Shown here piece after piece: positions 25,754 through 34,574 of a stretch of DNA of 64,000 nt. This DNA is from Lachnospiraceae bacterium. Its GTDB lineage: Bacteria > Bacillota > Clostridia > Lachnospirales > Lachnospiraceae. The stretch lies in the NCBI GenBank assembly GCA_017434885.1, contig JAFSGE010000030.1, positions 282,197 through 346,196 of the forward strand, written 5' to 3'. The number at the start of each line of letters is the position of its first letter. Position 1 is the first letter of the stretch. The translations under genes were made by a program, and so were the position numbers. The notes below the pieces were generated by a model. It was not told where the DNA came from. It worked only from the letters and a program-made list of their open reading frames with translations, and ran no database searches.

Positions 25754-27439
25754 TCAGGCGTTTTCGCCCCAGTTACCTGTCCTGATAAAAGCGGCCGCCA
25801 TCTCTTCTGCTTTTTGAATCAGACTTTCTTCATATCCCATAATTCCCAAAAGTCTGATAGCATTTCTGCTCTGAGCACGTCCATGCATAATTTTGTAACT
25901 AAAAGTAATATCATTATCTTCTATTTGTTCTTCAAAATGGTAATTATTATATTCTTTTTCCAGTAAATGGGTCAGTTCAATATCATGGGTCGCTGCAAAG
26001 CAAAGACAGTTTCCCATGCATAAGCTCTGCAATATCTGTACGGATGCCGCAATTCGCTCTACTGTATTGGTTCCTCGAAGCACTTCATCCACAAAGCAAA
26101 GTACCGGTACTCCCGGCGTTTTCAGTTCATCCATGATTCGCTTTAGTGCCTTAATTTCTACCATATAGTAGCTGTCGCCGCCCTGAATATCATCCCGAAG
26201 CGCCATGGAAGAACATACCCTGAAAAAAGTAGTTTCATAAGAAGCAGCCATACAGGTATTTATAGTCTGTGCCAAAATCTGGTTTAAAGCCACCGTCTTC
26301 AAAAATGTAGACTTACCGGAAGCGTTGGAGCCTGTTATTAATACGCTCTTTTGTGTATCAATACCGTTTTTAACCGGTTCTCTTAAAAGCGGATGATAAA
26401 TTCCTTCTGCAACCAGCTTTTTTTCCTGACCAAATGAGGGAATGCAATGTTCAGGGTTTCCTTCACGGAAAGCACCAATGGAAATCATTGCCTCAATTTT
26501 TCCTACAAGGGTAAGCATAATATCAATTTCACTGATATGTTTGCGTACCTCTGAAAGCATATGGTTAAACTGTATCAAATCAAGATGCCATGCCATTCTC
26601 ATATAATCAAGAACGATTTCTATCGGATTACCGGATGCCGACATTCGTCCTGATGACATCAATAGATAAGAACCTCTTTTAAATCCGGAAAATTTCTTGG
26701 CTGTGCTTTTTAGTTCATCAAGTTCCTCTTTTAAAACCGGTATTTTTACTTTTGTTAGTTCTGCCGACATATCAAGTAATTTGAATATATAAGAAAAACT
26801 TGTAATATACGGATCAATTTCACTTTTAATTTTAAAATAACTCAAAATGTTTATCACGAGAACAAGCACTAATAAAAGAAGTCCCATCGGTAAATTGAAA
26901 AACATAAAACCGATTGCTGCCAATACCATGACAAGTGCAAGATAATGTTTCAAATTGCTGCGTTCACCAAGACCATCCAGATAATCTAAATAATCATAAA
27001 TGGAGAACTTGCCGGTTCTGCCTAACTTCTTAAATAAAAGCTGACAGAGAACTCTTTCATCCGCATGGGTACGGAAGAAAGAAATGATTTCTTCCTTCCG
27101 TATCAGTTCCTGCTTATCAAAAGAAGGGGTTCTGAGCATATAATATAAGTATTCCTCACCGGCTGCCGAATAAGTGTCATTCATTGACTTAAACACTTCA
27201 TCCATATTCAGGTCATTCCATGTAATGTCATCAATAAAAAAACCGTCTTTATGTTTTTGAAAGTATTTTGCAATATTGGCAAACTGTTCCGGCTTATACT
27301 CCCTTTGAGGAATAATGCCATAATCCTTATACCGTTTTTCTTTAAATTTTTTTAATTCGTTCCGGTAGTCAATATAGCCTTTTATCATGATAACAATAAT
27401 AAATAAGACAACTGCTACCGCAAAAATGACGTATTCCAT
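25754..27439 (-). CDS. Membrane-anchored MutS-family ATPase
   Basis: The C-terminal half (about 330-560) is a complete MutS-type ATPase: Walker A in GSNASGKSTFLKT, then YYMVEIKALKRIM, Walker B in VLCFVDEVLRGTNTVERI and CFAATHDIELT. The core helical region precedes it. The N-terminal mismatch-binding domain is absent. Instead residues 1-22 form a membrane helix and about 165-205 form a hydrophobic hairpin (MVLAAIGFMFFNLPMGLLLL). Proteins of this kind are annotated as MutS-related in Firmicutes, with function unproven. AAGGGG precedes the ATG. It lies downstream of the MTA/SAH deaminase. Confidence 0.87.
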   Translation of the reverse strand: MEYVIFAVAVVLFIIVIMIKGYIDYRNELKKFKEKRYKDYGIIPQREYKPEQFANIAKYFQKHKDGFFIDDITWNDLNMDEVFKSMNDTYSAAGEEYLYYMLRTPSFDKQELIRKEEIISFFRTHADERVLCQLLFKKLGRTGKFSIYDYLDYLDGLGERSNLKHYLALVMVLAAIGFMFFNLPMGLLLLVLVLVINILSYFKIKSEIDPYITSFSYIFKLLDMSAELTKVKIPVLKEELDELKSTAKKFSGFKRGSYLLMSSGRMSASGNPIEIVLDYMRMAWHLDLIQFNHMLSEVRKHISEIDIMLTLVGKIEAMISIGAFREGNPEHCIPSFGQEKKLVAEGIYHPLLREPVKNGIDTQKSVLITGSNASGKSTFLKTVALNQILAQTINTCMAASYETTFFRVCSSMALRDDIQGGDSYYMVEIKALKRIMDELKTPGVPVLCFVDEVLRGTNTVERIAASVQILQSLCMGNCLCFAATHDIELTHLLEKEYNNYHFEEQIEDNDITFSYKIMHGRAQSRNAIRLLGIMGYEESLIQKAEEMAAAFIRTGNWGENA

Positions 27440-27474
27440 TGTTTCCCCTTTCGCATCGTCACTTATTCCGAAAT

Positions 27475-28773
27475 TTAACGATATTTATTAATAATGTCAT
27501 TTGCCTTTCTGTAAATTGTTTCCGGTTTATCTTTCGTCAGAAATTTGCCGTCATTATAAAGAATTTTTCCGTGAATCATGGTCATTTTTACATTCTGCTT
27601 ACTACCACTGTAAACAATATTTTTAACAATGTTGTTCACCGGTTGCATATTAGGTTGGTTTAAGTCAATCATAATCAAATCTGCCAGTTTTCCTTCTGCG
27701 AGTACATCCGCATCCTTAAGCCCCATGGCAAGAGCACCGTTTACGGTAGCCATTTTTAACACTTCGGTAGCATCTACTGCAGAAGCATCCTGTTCTTTCA
27801 ATTTAGCAAGAGCCGTTACAAGGAACATTTCACGGAACATATCAAGGCAGTTATTGCTTGCCGGTCCGTCTGTTCCCAGGGCAACAGGAATGCCTGCTTT
27901 TAAATATTTCCCGATGGGCGCAATTCCGCTTGCCAGTTTGGCGTTGGATGCAGGATTGGAAACAACATATAATCCTTTTTCTTTCATAATGGCAATTTCC
28001 TCATCCGTCACATGTACACAGTGATAACCGCCACCGCCATATTCAAACATTCCCAGGGAATTAAGAAAAGCAATGGGTGTCATGCCATAACGTTCCATGC
28101 AACCCGCAACTTCCCCTTCTGTTTCACAAATATGGGTAAATACCGGTGCCTGATACTTTTTTGAAAGTGCGGCTATCTTTTCAAGCAGTTCTTTGGAGCA
28201 GGTATATTCTGCATGGAATCCCAAAATATAAGATTGCAACGGACTCTTGTTATTTAATTTCAAATACATCTCTTCCACAAGTTCCGGAGACTGACTGAAA
28301 TTATTTACCGCCCCTACCTGTACACAGCGCATTCCCATGTGATCACAGGCGTCTGCAATGGTTTCCGGTGTCAGATACATGTCAAAAATTGCAGTAATAC
28401 CACTTGTTAAATATTCCAAAATTGCCAGTTTCGTAAGTTCGTAAATATCTTCTTTCGTCATTTTGGCTTCCACAGGAAATACCTGTGTGTTTAGCCAGTC
28501 ATTAAGCGGAAGGTCATCAGCATAGGAACGAAGCAGTGTCATGCCTGAATGGGTATGGGCATTTTTAAATCCGGGCATCAGAAGATTTCCTTCACAGTCG
28601 ATTTCTTCATCCCATGTTATTTCAGTCATCCCCTTTTCTTTGCAAATCTTGTCGGCATCACTTCCGTCTCCAACATAAACAATCTTTTCATTTAGAATTC
28701 GGATTTCTCCAAAGAAAATATTTTTTTCTTCTTCCATAGTTAAAATTCTTGCATTATATAAACGAATCTTCAT
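27475..28773 (-). CDS. mtaD: 5-methylthioadenosine/S-adenosylhomocysteine deaminase (amidohydrolase)
   Basis: A 432-residue amidohydrolase of the TRZ/ATZ group. The metal site is visible as AHTHSGM, a later HAEYTC and FTHICETEGEV (His), and GTDGPASNNCLDMF (Asp). This pattern fits deamination of MTA or SAH to inosyl products, feeding purine salvage. It is 18 nt from cdd and upstream of the MutS-like gene. Confusion with guanine or other adenosine-type deaminases of the group is possible. Confidence 0.85.
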   Translation of the reverse strand: MKIRLYNARILTMEEEKNIFFGEIRILNEKIVYVGDGSDADKICKEKGMTEITWDEEIDCEGNLLMPGFKNAHTHSGMTLLRSYADDLPLNDWLNTQVFPVEAKMTKEDIYELTKLAILEYLTSGITAIFDMYLTPETIADACDHMGMRCVQVGAVNNFSQSPELVEEMYLKLNNKSPLQSYILGFHAEYTCSKELLEKIAALSKKYQAPVFTHICETEGEVAGCMERYGMTPIAFLNSLGMFEYGGGGYHCVHVTDEEIAIMKEKGLYVVSNPASNAKLASGIAPIGKYLKAGIPVALGTDGPASNNCLDMFREMFLVTALAKLKEQDASAVDATEVLKMATVNGALAMGLKDADVLAEGKLADLIMIDLNQPNMQPVNNIVKNIVYSGSKQNVKMTMIHGKILYNDGKFLTKDKPETIYRKANDIINKYR

Positions 28774-28791
28774 GTCATTTCCTTCCTTTGC

Positions 28792-29214
28792 TTATTTTAG
28801 ATGGTCCGGTCCAAAGCTTTCCGGAAGCAGTTGGTTTAATGTATAAGTCTGATATTCTTCACAGCTTTTTGCTACAATCACCATCATTTCGTCAGGGTTA
28901 CAAAACTCCCTCATTACCTGCCTGCATACACCACACGGAAAAGCATACTGAGTAATTGCATCTCCCTCTTTATCTCCTACAACAGCAATTGCTTTTAACT
29001 TTCTTGCTCCTTCACTGACTGCTTTGTATATCGCGTTTCTTTCCGCACAGATTCCGGGACTGTAAGCTGCATTTTCAATATTACAACCGGTATAAATGCG
29101 AAGTTCACCCGTAAGAACTGCTGCACCGACTTTAAAATGTGAATATGGGGTATAGGCTTTTTTTCTTGCCTCTATGGCAGAAGTAATCAACTCTTTTACC
29201 GGAATATCCGTCAT
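28792..29214 (-). CDS. cdd: Cytidine deaminase
   Basis: A 140-residue zinc enzyme converting cytidine and deoxycytidine to uridine forms. The catalytic motifs are CAERNAI (C, with A-E) and PCGVCRQV (two Cys). GCNIENAAYSPGICAERNA is diagnostic. The start was placed at 29214 because GGAGG lies 9 nt upstream; ATGs closer to the site have no spacing. It sits with pnp and mtaD in a nucleoside salvage set. Confidence 0.95.
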   Translation of the reverse strand: MTDIPVKELITSAIEARKKAYTPYSHFKVGAAVLTGELRIYTGCNIENAAYSPGICAERNAIYKAVSEGARKLKAIAVVGDKEGDAITQYAFPCGVCRQVMREFCNPDEMMVIVAKSCEEYQTYTLNQLLPESFGPDHLK

Positions 29215-29243
29215 GGTAATCATCCTCCGTTCCAAAAAGTTCA

Positions 29244-29271
29244 CGGCACCGAATCCGTCTTTCCGATGCCG
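29244..29271 (-). terminator. Terminator or attenuator between pnp and cdd
   Basis: Arms CGGCATCGGAA and TTCGGTGCCG (with G-U pairs) form a hairpin followed on the minus strand by TGAACTTTTTGG. It is about 18 nt after the purine phosphorylase stop and just before the cdd ribosome binding site, so it may tune expression of cdd and mtaD. Confidence 0.55.
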
Positions 29272-29288
29272 CTCAAAATCATATTGAC

Positions 29289-30110
29289 TTAAAATGAAAT
29301 AATTGACTGTGTAATCAATTTTTTGAAGAGCGGTGCTGCTTCATCTGCTGCAGCCTGCACTTCTTCATGGGTAAGCGGGTTCTTTGTCATACCTGCCGCT
29401 AAGTTTGCCACACAGGAAATACCGCAGATTTTCATTCCCATATGATTTGCAGCAATGGCTTCCACAACAGTACTCATCCCCACAGCATCTGCTCCTAAGG
29501 TACGGAGCATTTTAATTTCTGCCGGTGATTCAAAGGAAGGACCTGTAAGCTGTACATAAATCCCTTCTTTCAACAAAATATTTTCGTCTGCAGCTGCTTT
29601 TCTGATTTTTTGCTGTAATTCAATATCATAAACATGACTCATATCAGGGAATCGCACGCCCAGTTCATCGATATTTTGTCCAATCAAAGGATTCGGTGCA
29701 AAGCAGGAAATATGGTCAGTAATCAACATAAAATCTCCTGCGCCGAAAGAAGGGTTAATACCGCCGGATGCATTTGTCAAAAATAATATTTCCGCTCCCA
29801 TCATATGCATCAGTCTGGCAGGTAATACCACATCTGAAATAGGATATCCTTCGTAGTAATGTACACGTCCCTTCATACATACCACCGGAACTTCGCCTAC
29901 ATATCCGAAAATAAACTTGCCTGCATGTCCGGGTACGGTAGATACAGGAAAATCCTTCACTTCACTATAATCAATTTCAGCCTTTACATCCATGGAATCT
30001 GCATAGTTGCCAAGTCCTGAACCAAGAACCAATGCCACCTTGGGAGTAAAGGGAATTCTGTCCTTAATGCTTTCATAACAATCTGTCACTTTTTGATATA
30101 CCTGATTCAT
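29289..30110 (-). CDS. punA: Purine-nucleoside phosphorylase, trimeric type
   Basis: Phosphorolysis of inosine, guanosine and their deoxy forms. The 273 residues show VALVLGSGLGNYA, FPVSTVPGHAGKF, MKGRVHYYEGYP, FLTNASGGINPSF, LTGPSFESPAE and GADAVGMSTVVEAI, all of the low-molecular-weight PNP family. GGAGG precedes the ATG. An inverted repeat sits in the 5' leader. Downstream cdd and mtaD complete a salvage group. Confidence 0.95.
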   Translation of the reverse strand: MNQVYQKVTDCYESIKDRIPFTPKVALVLGSGLGNYADSMDVKAEIDYSEVKDFPVSTVPGHAGKFIFGYVGEVPVVCMKGRVHYYEGYPISDVVLPARLMHMMGAEILFLTNASGGINPSFGAGDFMLITDHISCFAPNPLIGQNIDELGVRFPDMSHVYDIELQQKIRKAAADENILLKEGIYVQLTGPSFESPAEIKMLRTLGADAVGMSTVVEAIAANHMGMKICGISCVANLAAGMTKNPLTHEEVQAAADEAAPLFKKLITQSIISF

Positions 30111-30122
30111 AAAAACCTCCTG

Positions 30123-30139
30123 TTATCATTTATTGATAA
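30123..30139. promoter_or_regulatory. Perfect 17-bp inverted repeat in the pnp leader
   Basis: TTATCA and TGATAA flank a 5-bp AT spacer. It lies 13-29 bp upstream of the pnp start codon, so it could be an operator for a dimeric regulator. In an AT-rich leader it could also arise by chance. Confidence 0.3.
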
Positions 30140-30218
30140 AACTTACTTATATTCATTATTTTATGTTACCACATTCTTAACTTTCCAACAAGACATGATT
30201 CCTTACCGTCATCAAAAA

Positions 30219-30259
30219 AAGATGATTGCAGAAACACAAGTTTCCTACAACCATCTTTT
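30219..30259 (-). terminator. Intrinsic terminator of spoIVA
   Basis: A long stem (about 17 pairs including G-U pairs) closes a short ACAA loop, and the minus strand continues as TTTTTTTGATG. The hairpin begins about 6 nt after the spoIVA stop. Confidence 0.85.
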
Positions 30260-30264
30260 CTTTC

Positions 30265-31752
30265 TCAGATAATAATACAAACCATACCGCCATTACTGTC
30301 ATTGACTATTTTCTGCATGGTCTCCTGTAATTTAAGCTGACTTTCTTCTCCTATCATGGTAAGCTTTCCCGTAATACCGTCGTTCACAAGTTGTTCCACA
30401 GTTTTTCCGAAAATATTGGTCTCCCAGATACCTTCATCCCTGTTACCGGAATCGGAAATGTAACGAATCAAATCCTGTGCCTGTTCCTCACTTCCTACAA
30501 TAGGCGAAATTTCTGTTTCAATATTTGCTTTTATCATATGAATACTGGGACTCTCTGCCTTAATCTTGACACCGAATTTATTACCGTGTTTAATCAGTTC
30601 CGGCTTTTCCAATCTGATTTCTTCTCTATTGGGAGTAACCACACCATATCCTTTGCTTCGTACGGAATTCACCGCATGAAGTACTCTGACATACTCATTT
30701 TTCATGGCCGACATTTCCCTAAGAACATGCAAAAGCTGATATTCTCCGTTAATGGGTTCTCCTACCAGTTCACTGAGCATTTCATAGTAATAAGCATCAT
30801 CTACTTCAAGCCAGATTTTGATACATCCGTCCGCCATGTTAATGCTGTCTGTTTTGCACCGTTTAATATACTCGCTTTCCATGGCAATCGGATGATTCAT
30901 CACATCTCGGATACACCGGTAGTCACTCATCAGTTCCTTAACCTTACCAACAATTTCCTGCTTCATCTTATGGTCAGCAGGAAGCATTTCCACCCATTTA
31001 GGCATATAAAATTCAATCATGGTAAGGGGAAACTCGTATAATACTTTTTCTAAAATCTGATGAATATCATCTTTTTTCAGTTGCTCGCAGTTTACAGGCA
31101 TAACCGTCACATCATATTTTTCGGCAAGCTCTGCAGCCGCCTTCTGTGCCTCGTCACTGTAAGGCCTTATGGTATTAAGCAGCACCACAAAAGGCTTTTT
31201 TAATTTTTTCAGTTCTTTAATGGTTCTTTCCTGTGCAGCAAAATAATTCTCGGCAGGAATATCTCCAAAACTGCCGTCACAGGTTACAACAATTCCGATG
31301 GTGGAATGGTCGTTAATTACCTTTCTGGTTCCCATTTCCGCCGCCATGGTAAATGGAATTTCTTCCTTCGACCAGGGGGTTTTTACCATTCGTTCCTGTC
31401 CGTTTTCCAGATGACCGCCGGCACCGTCTACCATATACCCTACACAATCAATCAGCCGGACCTTTGCATCCAGACCTTCCGCCATGGTAATCTGTGCCGC
31501 TTCCTTTGGAATGAATTTCGGCTCCGTTGTGGTAATGGTAGTTCCTTTGGCACTTTGGGGAAGTTCATCTGTCACACGCTCTTTTTCGAACGCATCCTCC
31601 ATATTAGGTAATACCATCAAGTCCATAAACCGTTTGATAAAGGTTGATTTTCCGGTCCGTACCGGTCCTACCACTCCGATATAAATTTCTCCGCCGCAGC
31701 GCAGCTGTATATCTTTGTATAAATCGTATGTATTACCGCTTACATTTTCCAT
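30265..31752 (-). CDS. spoIVA: Stage IV sporulation protein A
   Basis: A cytoskeletal ATPase that forms the basement layer of the spore coat on the outer forespore membrane. The 495 residues have Walker A in GPVRTGKSTFIKRF, VRLIDCVGYMV and an N-terminal DLYKDIQLRCGGEIYIG typical of SpoIVA. The C-terminus ends with GGMVCIII. The start at 31752 was chosen for AGGAGG 7 nt upstream; the in-frame TTG two codons earlier is unlikely. A sigma-E-type promoter lies just upstream. In related genomes it usually follows gpsA, but here about 13 kb separates them. Confidence 0.97.
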   Translation of the reverse strand: MENVSGNTYDLYKDIQLRCGGEIYIGVVGPVRTGKSTFIKRFMDLMVLPNMEDAFEKERVTDELPQSAKGTTITTTEPKFIPKEAAQITMAEGLDAKVRLIDCVGYMVDGAGGHLENGQERMVKTPWSKEEIPFTMAAEMGTRKVINDHSTIGIVVTCDGSFGDIPAENYFAAQERTIKELKKLKKPFVVLLNTIRPYSDEAQKAAAELAEKYDVTVMPVNCEQLKKDDIHQILEKVLYEFPLTMIEFYMPKWVEMLPADHKMKQEIVGKVKELMSDYRCIRDVMNHPIAMESEYIKRCKTDSINMADGCIKIWLEVDDAYYYEMLSELVGEPINGEYQLLHVLREMSAMKNEYVRVLHAVNSVRSKGYGVVTPNREEIRLEKPELIKHGNKFGVKIKAESPSIHMIKANIETEISPIVGSEEQAQDLIRYISDSGNRDEGIWETNIFGKTVEQLVNDGITGKLTMIGEESQLKLQETMQKIVNDSNGGMVCIII

Positions 31753-31779
31753 AGTCAATCCTCCTGCATATGCTGTTAC

Positions 31780-31808
31780 AATATATGCAAAAAGAAGGAA
31801 AATATAAC
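31780..31808 (-). promoter_or_regulatory. Sigma-E-type promoter of spoIVA
   Basis: On the minus strand GTTATATT (31808-31801) and CATATATT (31787-31780) are separated by 13 bp. They match the mother-cell sigma-E pattern GTCATATT-N13-15-CATACAnT at 7 of 8 and about 6 of 8 positions. The site is 27 bp upstream of the spoIVA start; spoIVA is sigma-E controlled in known spore-formers. Confidence 0.75.
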
Positions 31809-31829
31809 CTTTATTACTTGTTTAAAATT

Positions 31830-34538
31830 CTAAGGAACAAGCGTTTCCACCAAAGACTTTGCAAATGCTTTTACCTCGGGATATTCTGCGATTTCCCAAA
31901 GTCTTGCCGTGCACACAAGCATATCCTTTTCATAATAAAGCATACCAAGCTTATGACAGCGTTCAACGTTATCAATAGGCTGTACAATCGTTTTGACAGC
32001 TTCCTTATTGTCCAATACACTGCAATGACTGTGCATTACCATATGATACCACTGGGGTGTGGAATATGTTTCACAAGGGAAATTTTTCAACAGTTCATTT
32101 TCTTTATCAATATACAAACCAAGCGTTCCTACCGGAACCTTACGCTTCACACTCTCGGAAATGGAACGGAACATAGGATAATTCCAAAAATCGGTACAAT
32201 AGGTTCCCTCTACATCTCCTTCTGCCGGCTCCGGTATGTAAATATACGGTATTTTTGCAGTCTCAAATTCATTTATTGCATCTATAGAACGTGCAATATG
32301 CAATGTTCTGCCGTTGCTATTGATTTCTGTCTCGGAAATTGTCACATCATAATTGGGATATGCCCAAAGAACATATTCATTTTCACATTCTGTTCCTTCC
32401 ACCTGCAAGCTGATTTTAACCTGCCCCGAATGTGTTATTTCCGGAATCACAAAGTTGACTGTACCGATTTCCTGTAATCTGGAATCGCATTTCGTAATAG
32501 GAAGTATGGTTTCCCCAATCACATCATTATCAAATATCACTTTGCATGTTAATGCTGTTCCCGTAAAGGATTCTCTATCGCATACCGACAGCTTAACAGG
32601 CATTTGAATATTCTGTCCTGCAGTTACTACAAAACTTTCAAGCTCTGCAAGGATAACGGTGTCGCCACAAAAACGTCGCCATTCTTTTTCACTAATCAGT
32701 CCTTTATTTTCAAGCCATGCGTTCAATACTCCCACAAGTGCCACACATTGTCCGGGGAAATCCTGTAAATCCAAAAGCTGAAAACCACTCAGTTCTTTGC
32801 ATCGAAGAGCTGTTTCGATTTCTCTGCGATAACAATCCACCGCAAAGGTTCCCGTTGCCTTATAAAAATCTTTCCACTGTTTATAGGTATCGCTCTTTTC
32901 CATACGCTCCCTGTAAATTTTCAGATACAGCGGTTGCTGGGAACCTTCATATTTATCAAGTTCATTAAAATCCGGAAAGAAATCATATTGTCCGATTTCA
33001 TGGGAAACTACAGGAATTTGCGGTATCAGAGCCTGTTCTGTACTGACTGCTTTCACCTTCTTTGTCCCTGTTCCGTACTGAATTTCAATATAACCGTCTT
33101 TTCCGCTTTCGCCTTCTGCCACCTGCACAGGAGCAATGATGTCATCATAACTGTGCGAAGAGTTCGGTGCTTTTGTCTGTAAATGTCCCTGTGGTGCATC
33201 ACACATTGCATAAGAGCCTCTGAACAGTCTGTCACTTGCAAGTCGGACTCCGCAAAAGACATCCTCATCAGGCAGTACTGCCGGACAAAATTGGAAGTTA
33301 TTGGAACCTTGTGTGTACATATGTCTCTTATCGACTTTTTTGTACTCATGAAGGAAGCTGTTGATTCTCTCCATACTGCCCCAAAGCTCATTTCCCATGG
33401 AAAGCATAACGAAAGACGGATGATTTCCGAAATCTTTCAGTATTCGGTAACCTTCATCAATTAAATATGATTGTTCTTCTTCGTTATAGCCTTCCTCACC
33501 CGGTGCCTGAATGGTTCCCCAGAAAGGAAGTTCCGGCTCCATATAAATTCCCATCTCATCTGCCGCCGTAAATGCTGCATCCGGTGGGCAACAGGTATGA
33601 AAACGATAATGATTGATGCCGTATTCCTTCACCGTGGCAAACACTTCTTTCCACTCATCTACTGTCATCGGTGCATAGCCGGTCTTGGGAAATACTAATC
33701 CGTCATGTTTTCCCCGCCAGAATACTTCCTTATCATTGACAAGCAGACGGCGTACATCATGGGATAACTTACGGATACCAAAGGTAGCGGATACGGTTTC
33801 CGCACCTACCGTCACCTCTGTCTGCAATAAATTGGTATGATATTCATCCCAAAGCAAATTTTCTCCATCCAAAGAAACTTCTGCTTGTAACTTTCCTTCT
33901 GAATAAACACAACTATCTTGATATAGCACTTCGCCACTCTTTTTGGAAATTTTGATTTCGGCAAGGCCATCGCTGTTTCCGTAAATATTTGCAGTTACAC
34001 AGATTTTTCCCGGCGTTTCTGCCGCGATTTGTAAATTGTCAGGATAACACTTCTCTCTGATTTGCAGCTCTATTCTTCCCACAATACCATTCCAGTTGGT
34101 CTGCGTATCCGGGGATGTCATATGTCCTCCTCTTGTAGGATAATCTGTATTATTAACCCTGACTGTAAGCTGATGTTCACCTGCCGTCAGTTTCCCTGTC
34201 AGGTTGTGCCTGTGAAATCCGCAAAGACTGTTTTCCGTATTAATTTCTTCCCCATCTATGTATACTGTAGAAATTCTGGTACGTTCCAAAAACAGTGTAA
34301 TCTCCTTATCACACCACTCTTTCTCCACCTGAATTCTTCTGGTATACCATGCATACCCTTCAAAATAATATCTGTCGGTCATATAGTCTGTAGTAGGTGT
34401 TTCATTTAGTGTTCCTTTTTTTGCATGGGCTGTGCTGTCCGGCAACACAATAGTATCATTTCCTTTTGGCGGTTTATCATATTGTTTATCAGCATCCAGA
34501 TATAGTTCCCATACCCCTTGTAAATCCTTAATTATCAT
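31830..34538 (-). CDS. Glycoside hydrolase family 2 enzyme
   Basis: A 902-residue GH2 protein: N-terminal sugar-binding-like jelly roll, immunoglobulin-like domain, TIM barrel from about residue 280, and extra beta domains at the C-terminus. The acid/base is E384 in MGNELWGSM and the nucleophile probably E514 in SHEIGQYDFFPDF. FHRHNL, RTRISTVYIDG and NHYRFHTCCPPD are typical of the family. No signal peptide is seen, so the enzyme is cytoplasmic. Substrate (beta-galactoside, glucuronide or other) is undecided. It is the last gene of a GH74-DUF45-GH42-GH2 set; AAGGAG precedes the ATG. Confidence 0.9.
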   Translation of the reverse strand: MIIKDLQGVWELYLDADKQYDKPPKGNDTIVLPDSTAHAKKGTLNETPTTDYMTDRYYFEGYAWYTRRIQVEKEWCDKEITLFLERTRISTVYIDGEEINTENSLCGFHRHNLTGKLTAGEHQLTVRVNNTDYPTRGGHMTSPDTQTNWNGIVGRIELQIREKCYPDNLQIAAETPGKICVTANIYGNSDGLAEIKISKKSGEVLYQDSCVYSEGKLQAEVSLDGENLLWDEYHTNLLQTEVTVGAETVSATFGIRKLSHDVRRLLVNDKEVFWRGKHDGLVFPKTGYAPMTVDEWKEVFATVKEYGINHYRFHTCCPPDAAFTAADEMGIYMEPELPFWGTIQAPGEEGYNEEEQSYLIDEGYRILKDFGNHPSFVMLSMGNELWGSMERINSFLHEYKKVDKRHMYTQGSNNFQFCPAVLPDEDVFCGVRLASDRLFRGSYAMCDAPQGHLQTKAPNSSHSYDDIIAPVQVAEGESGKDGYIEIQYGTGTKKVKAVSTEQALIPQIPVVSHEIGQYDFFPDFNELDKYEGSQQPLYLKIYRERMEKSDTYKQWKDFYKATGTFAVDCYRREIETALRCKELSGFQLLDLQDFPGQCVALVGVLNAWLENKGLISEKEWRRFCGDTVILAELESFVVTAGQNIQMPVKLSVCDRESFTGTALTCKVIFDNDVIGETILPITKCDSRLQEIGTVNFVIPEITHSGQVKISLQVEGTECENEYVLWAYPNYDVTISETEINSNGRTLHIARSIDAINEFETAKIPYIYIPEPAEGDVEGTYCTDFWNYPMFRSISESVKRKVPVGTLGLYIDKENELLKNFPCETYSTPQWYHMVMHSHCSVLDNKEAVKTIVQPIDNVERCHKLGMLYYEKDMLVCTARLWEIAEYPEVKAFAKSLVETLVP

Positions 34539-34574
34539 TGCACGTTCTCCTTAATACCTTCCCTATATTATCTG

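Noticed and set aside
30391-31041. Long plus-strand open frame (216 codons)
   Set aside because: It lies wholly inside spoIVA on the opposite strand, has no ribosome binding site and no recognisable domain; it is an antisense shadow.
31770-32477. Plus-strand open frame of 235 codons
   Set aside because: Antisense to the GH2 gene, with a Cys/Phe/Ile-rich composition typical of shadow frames.
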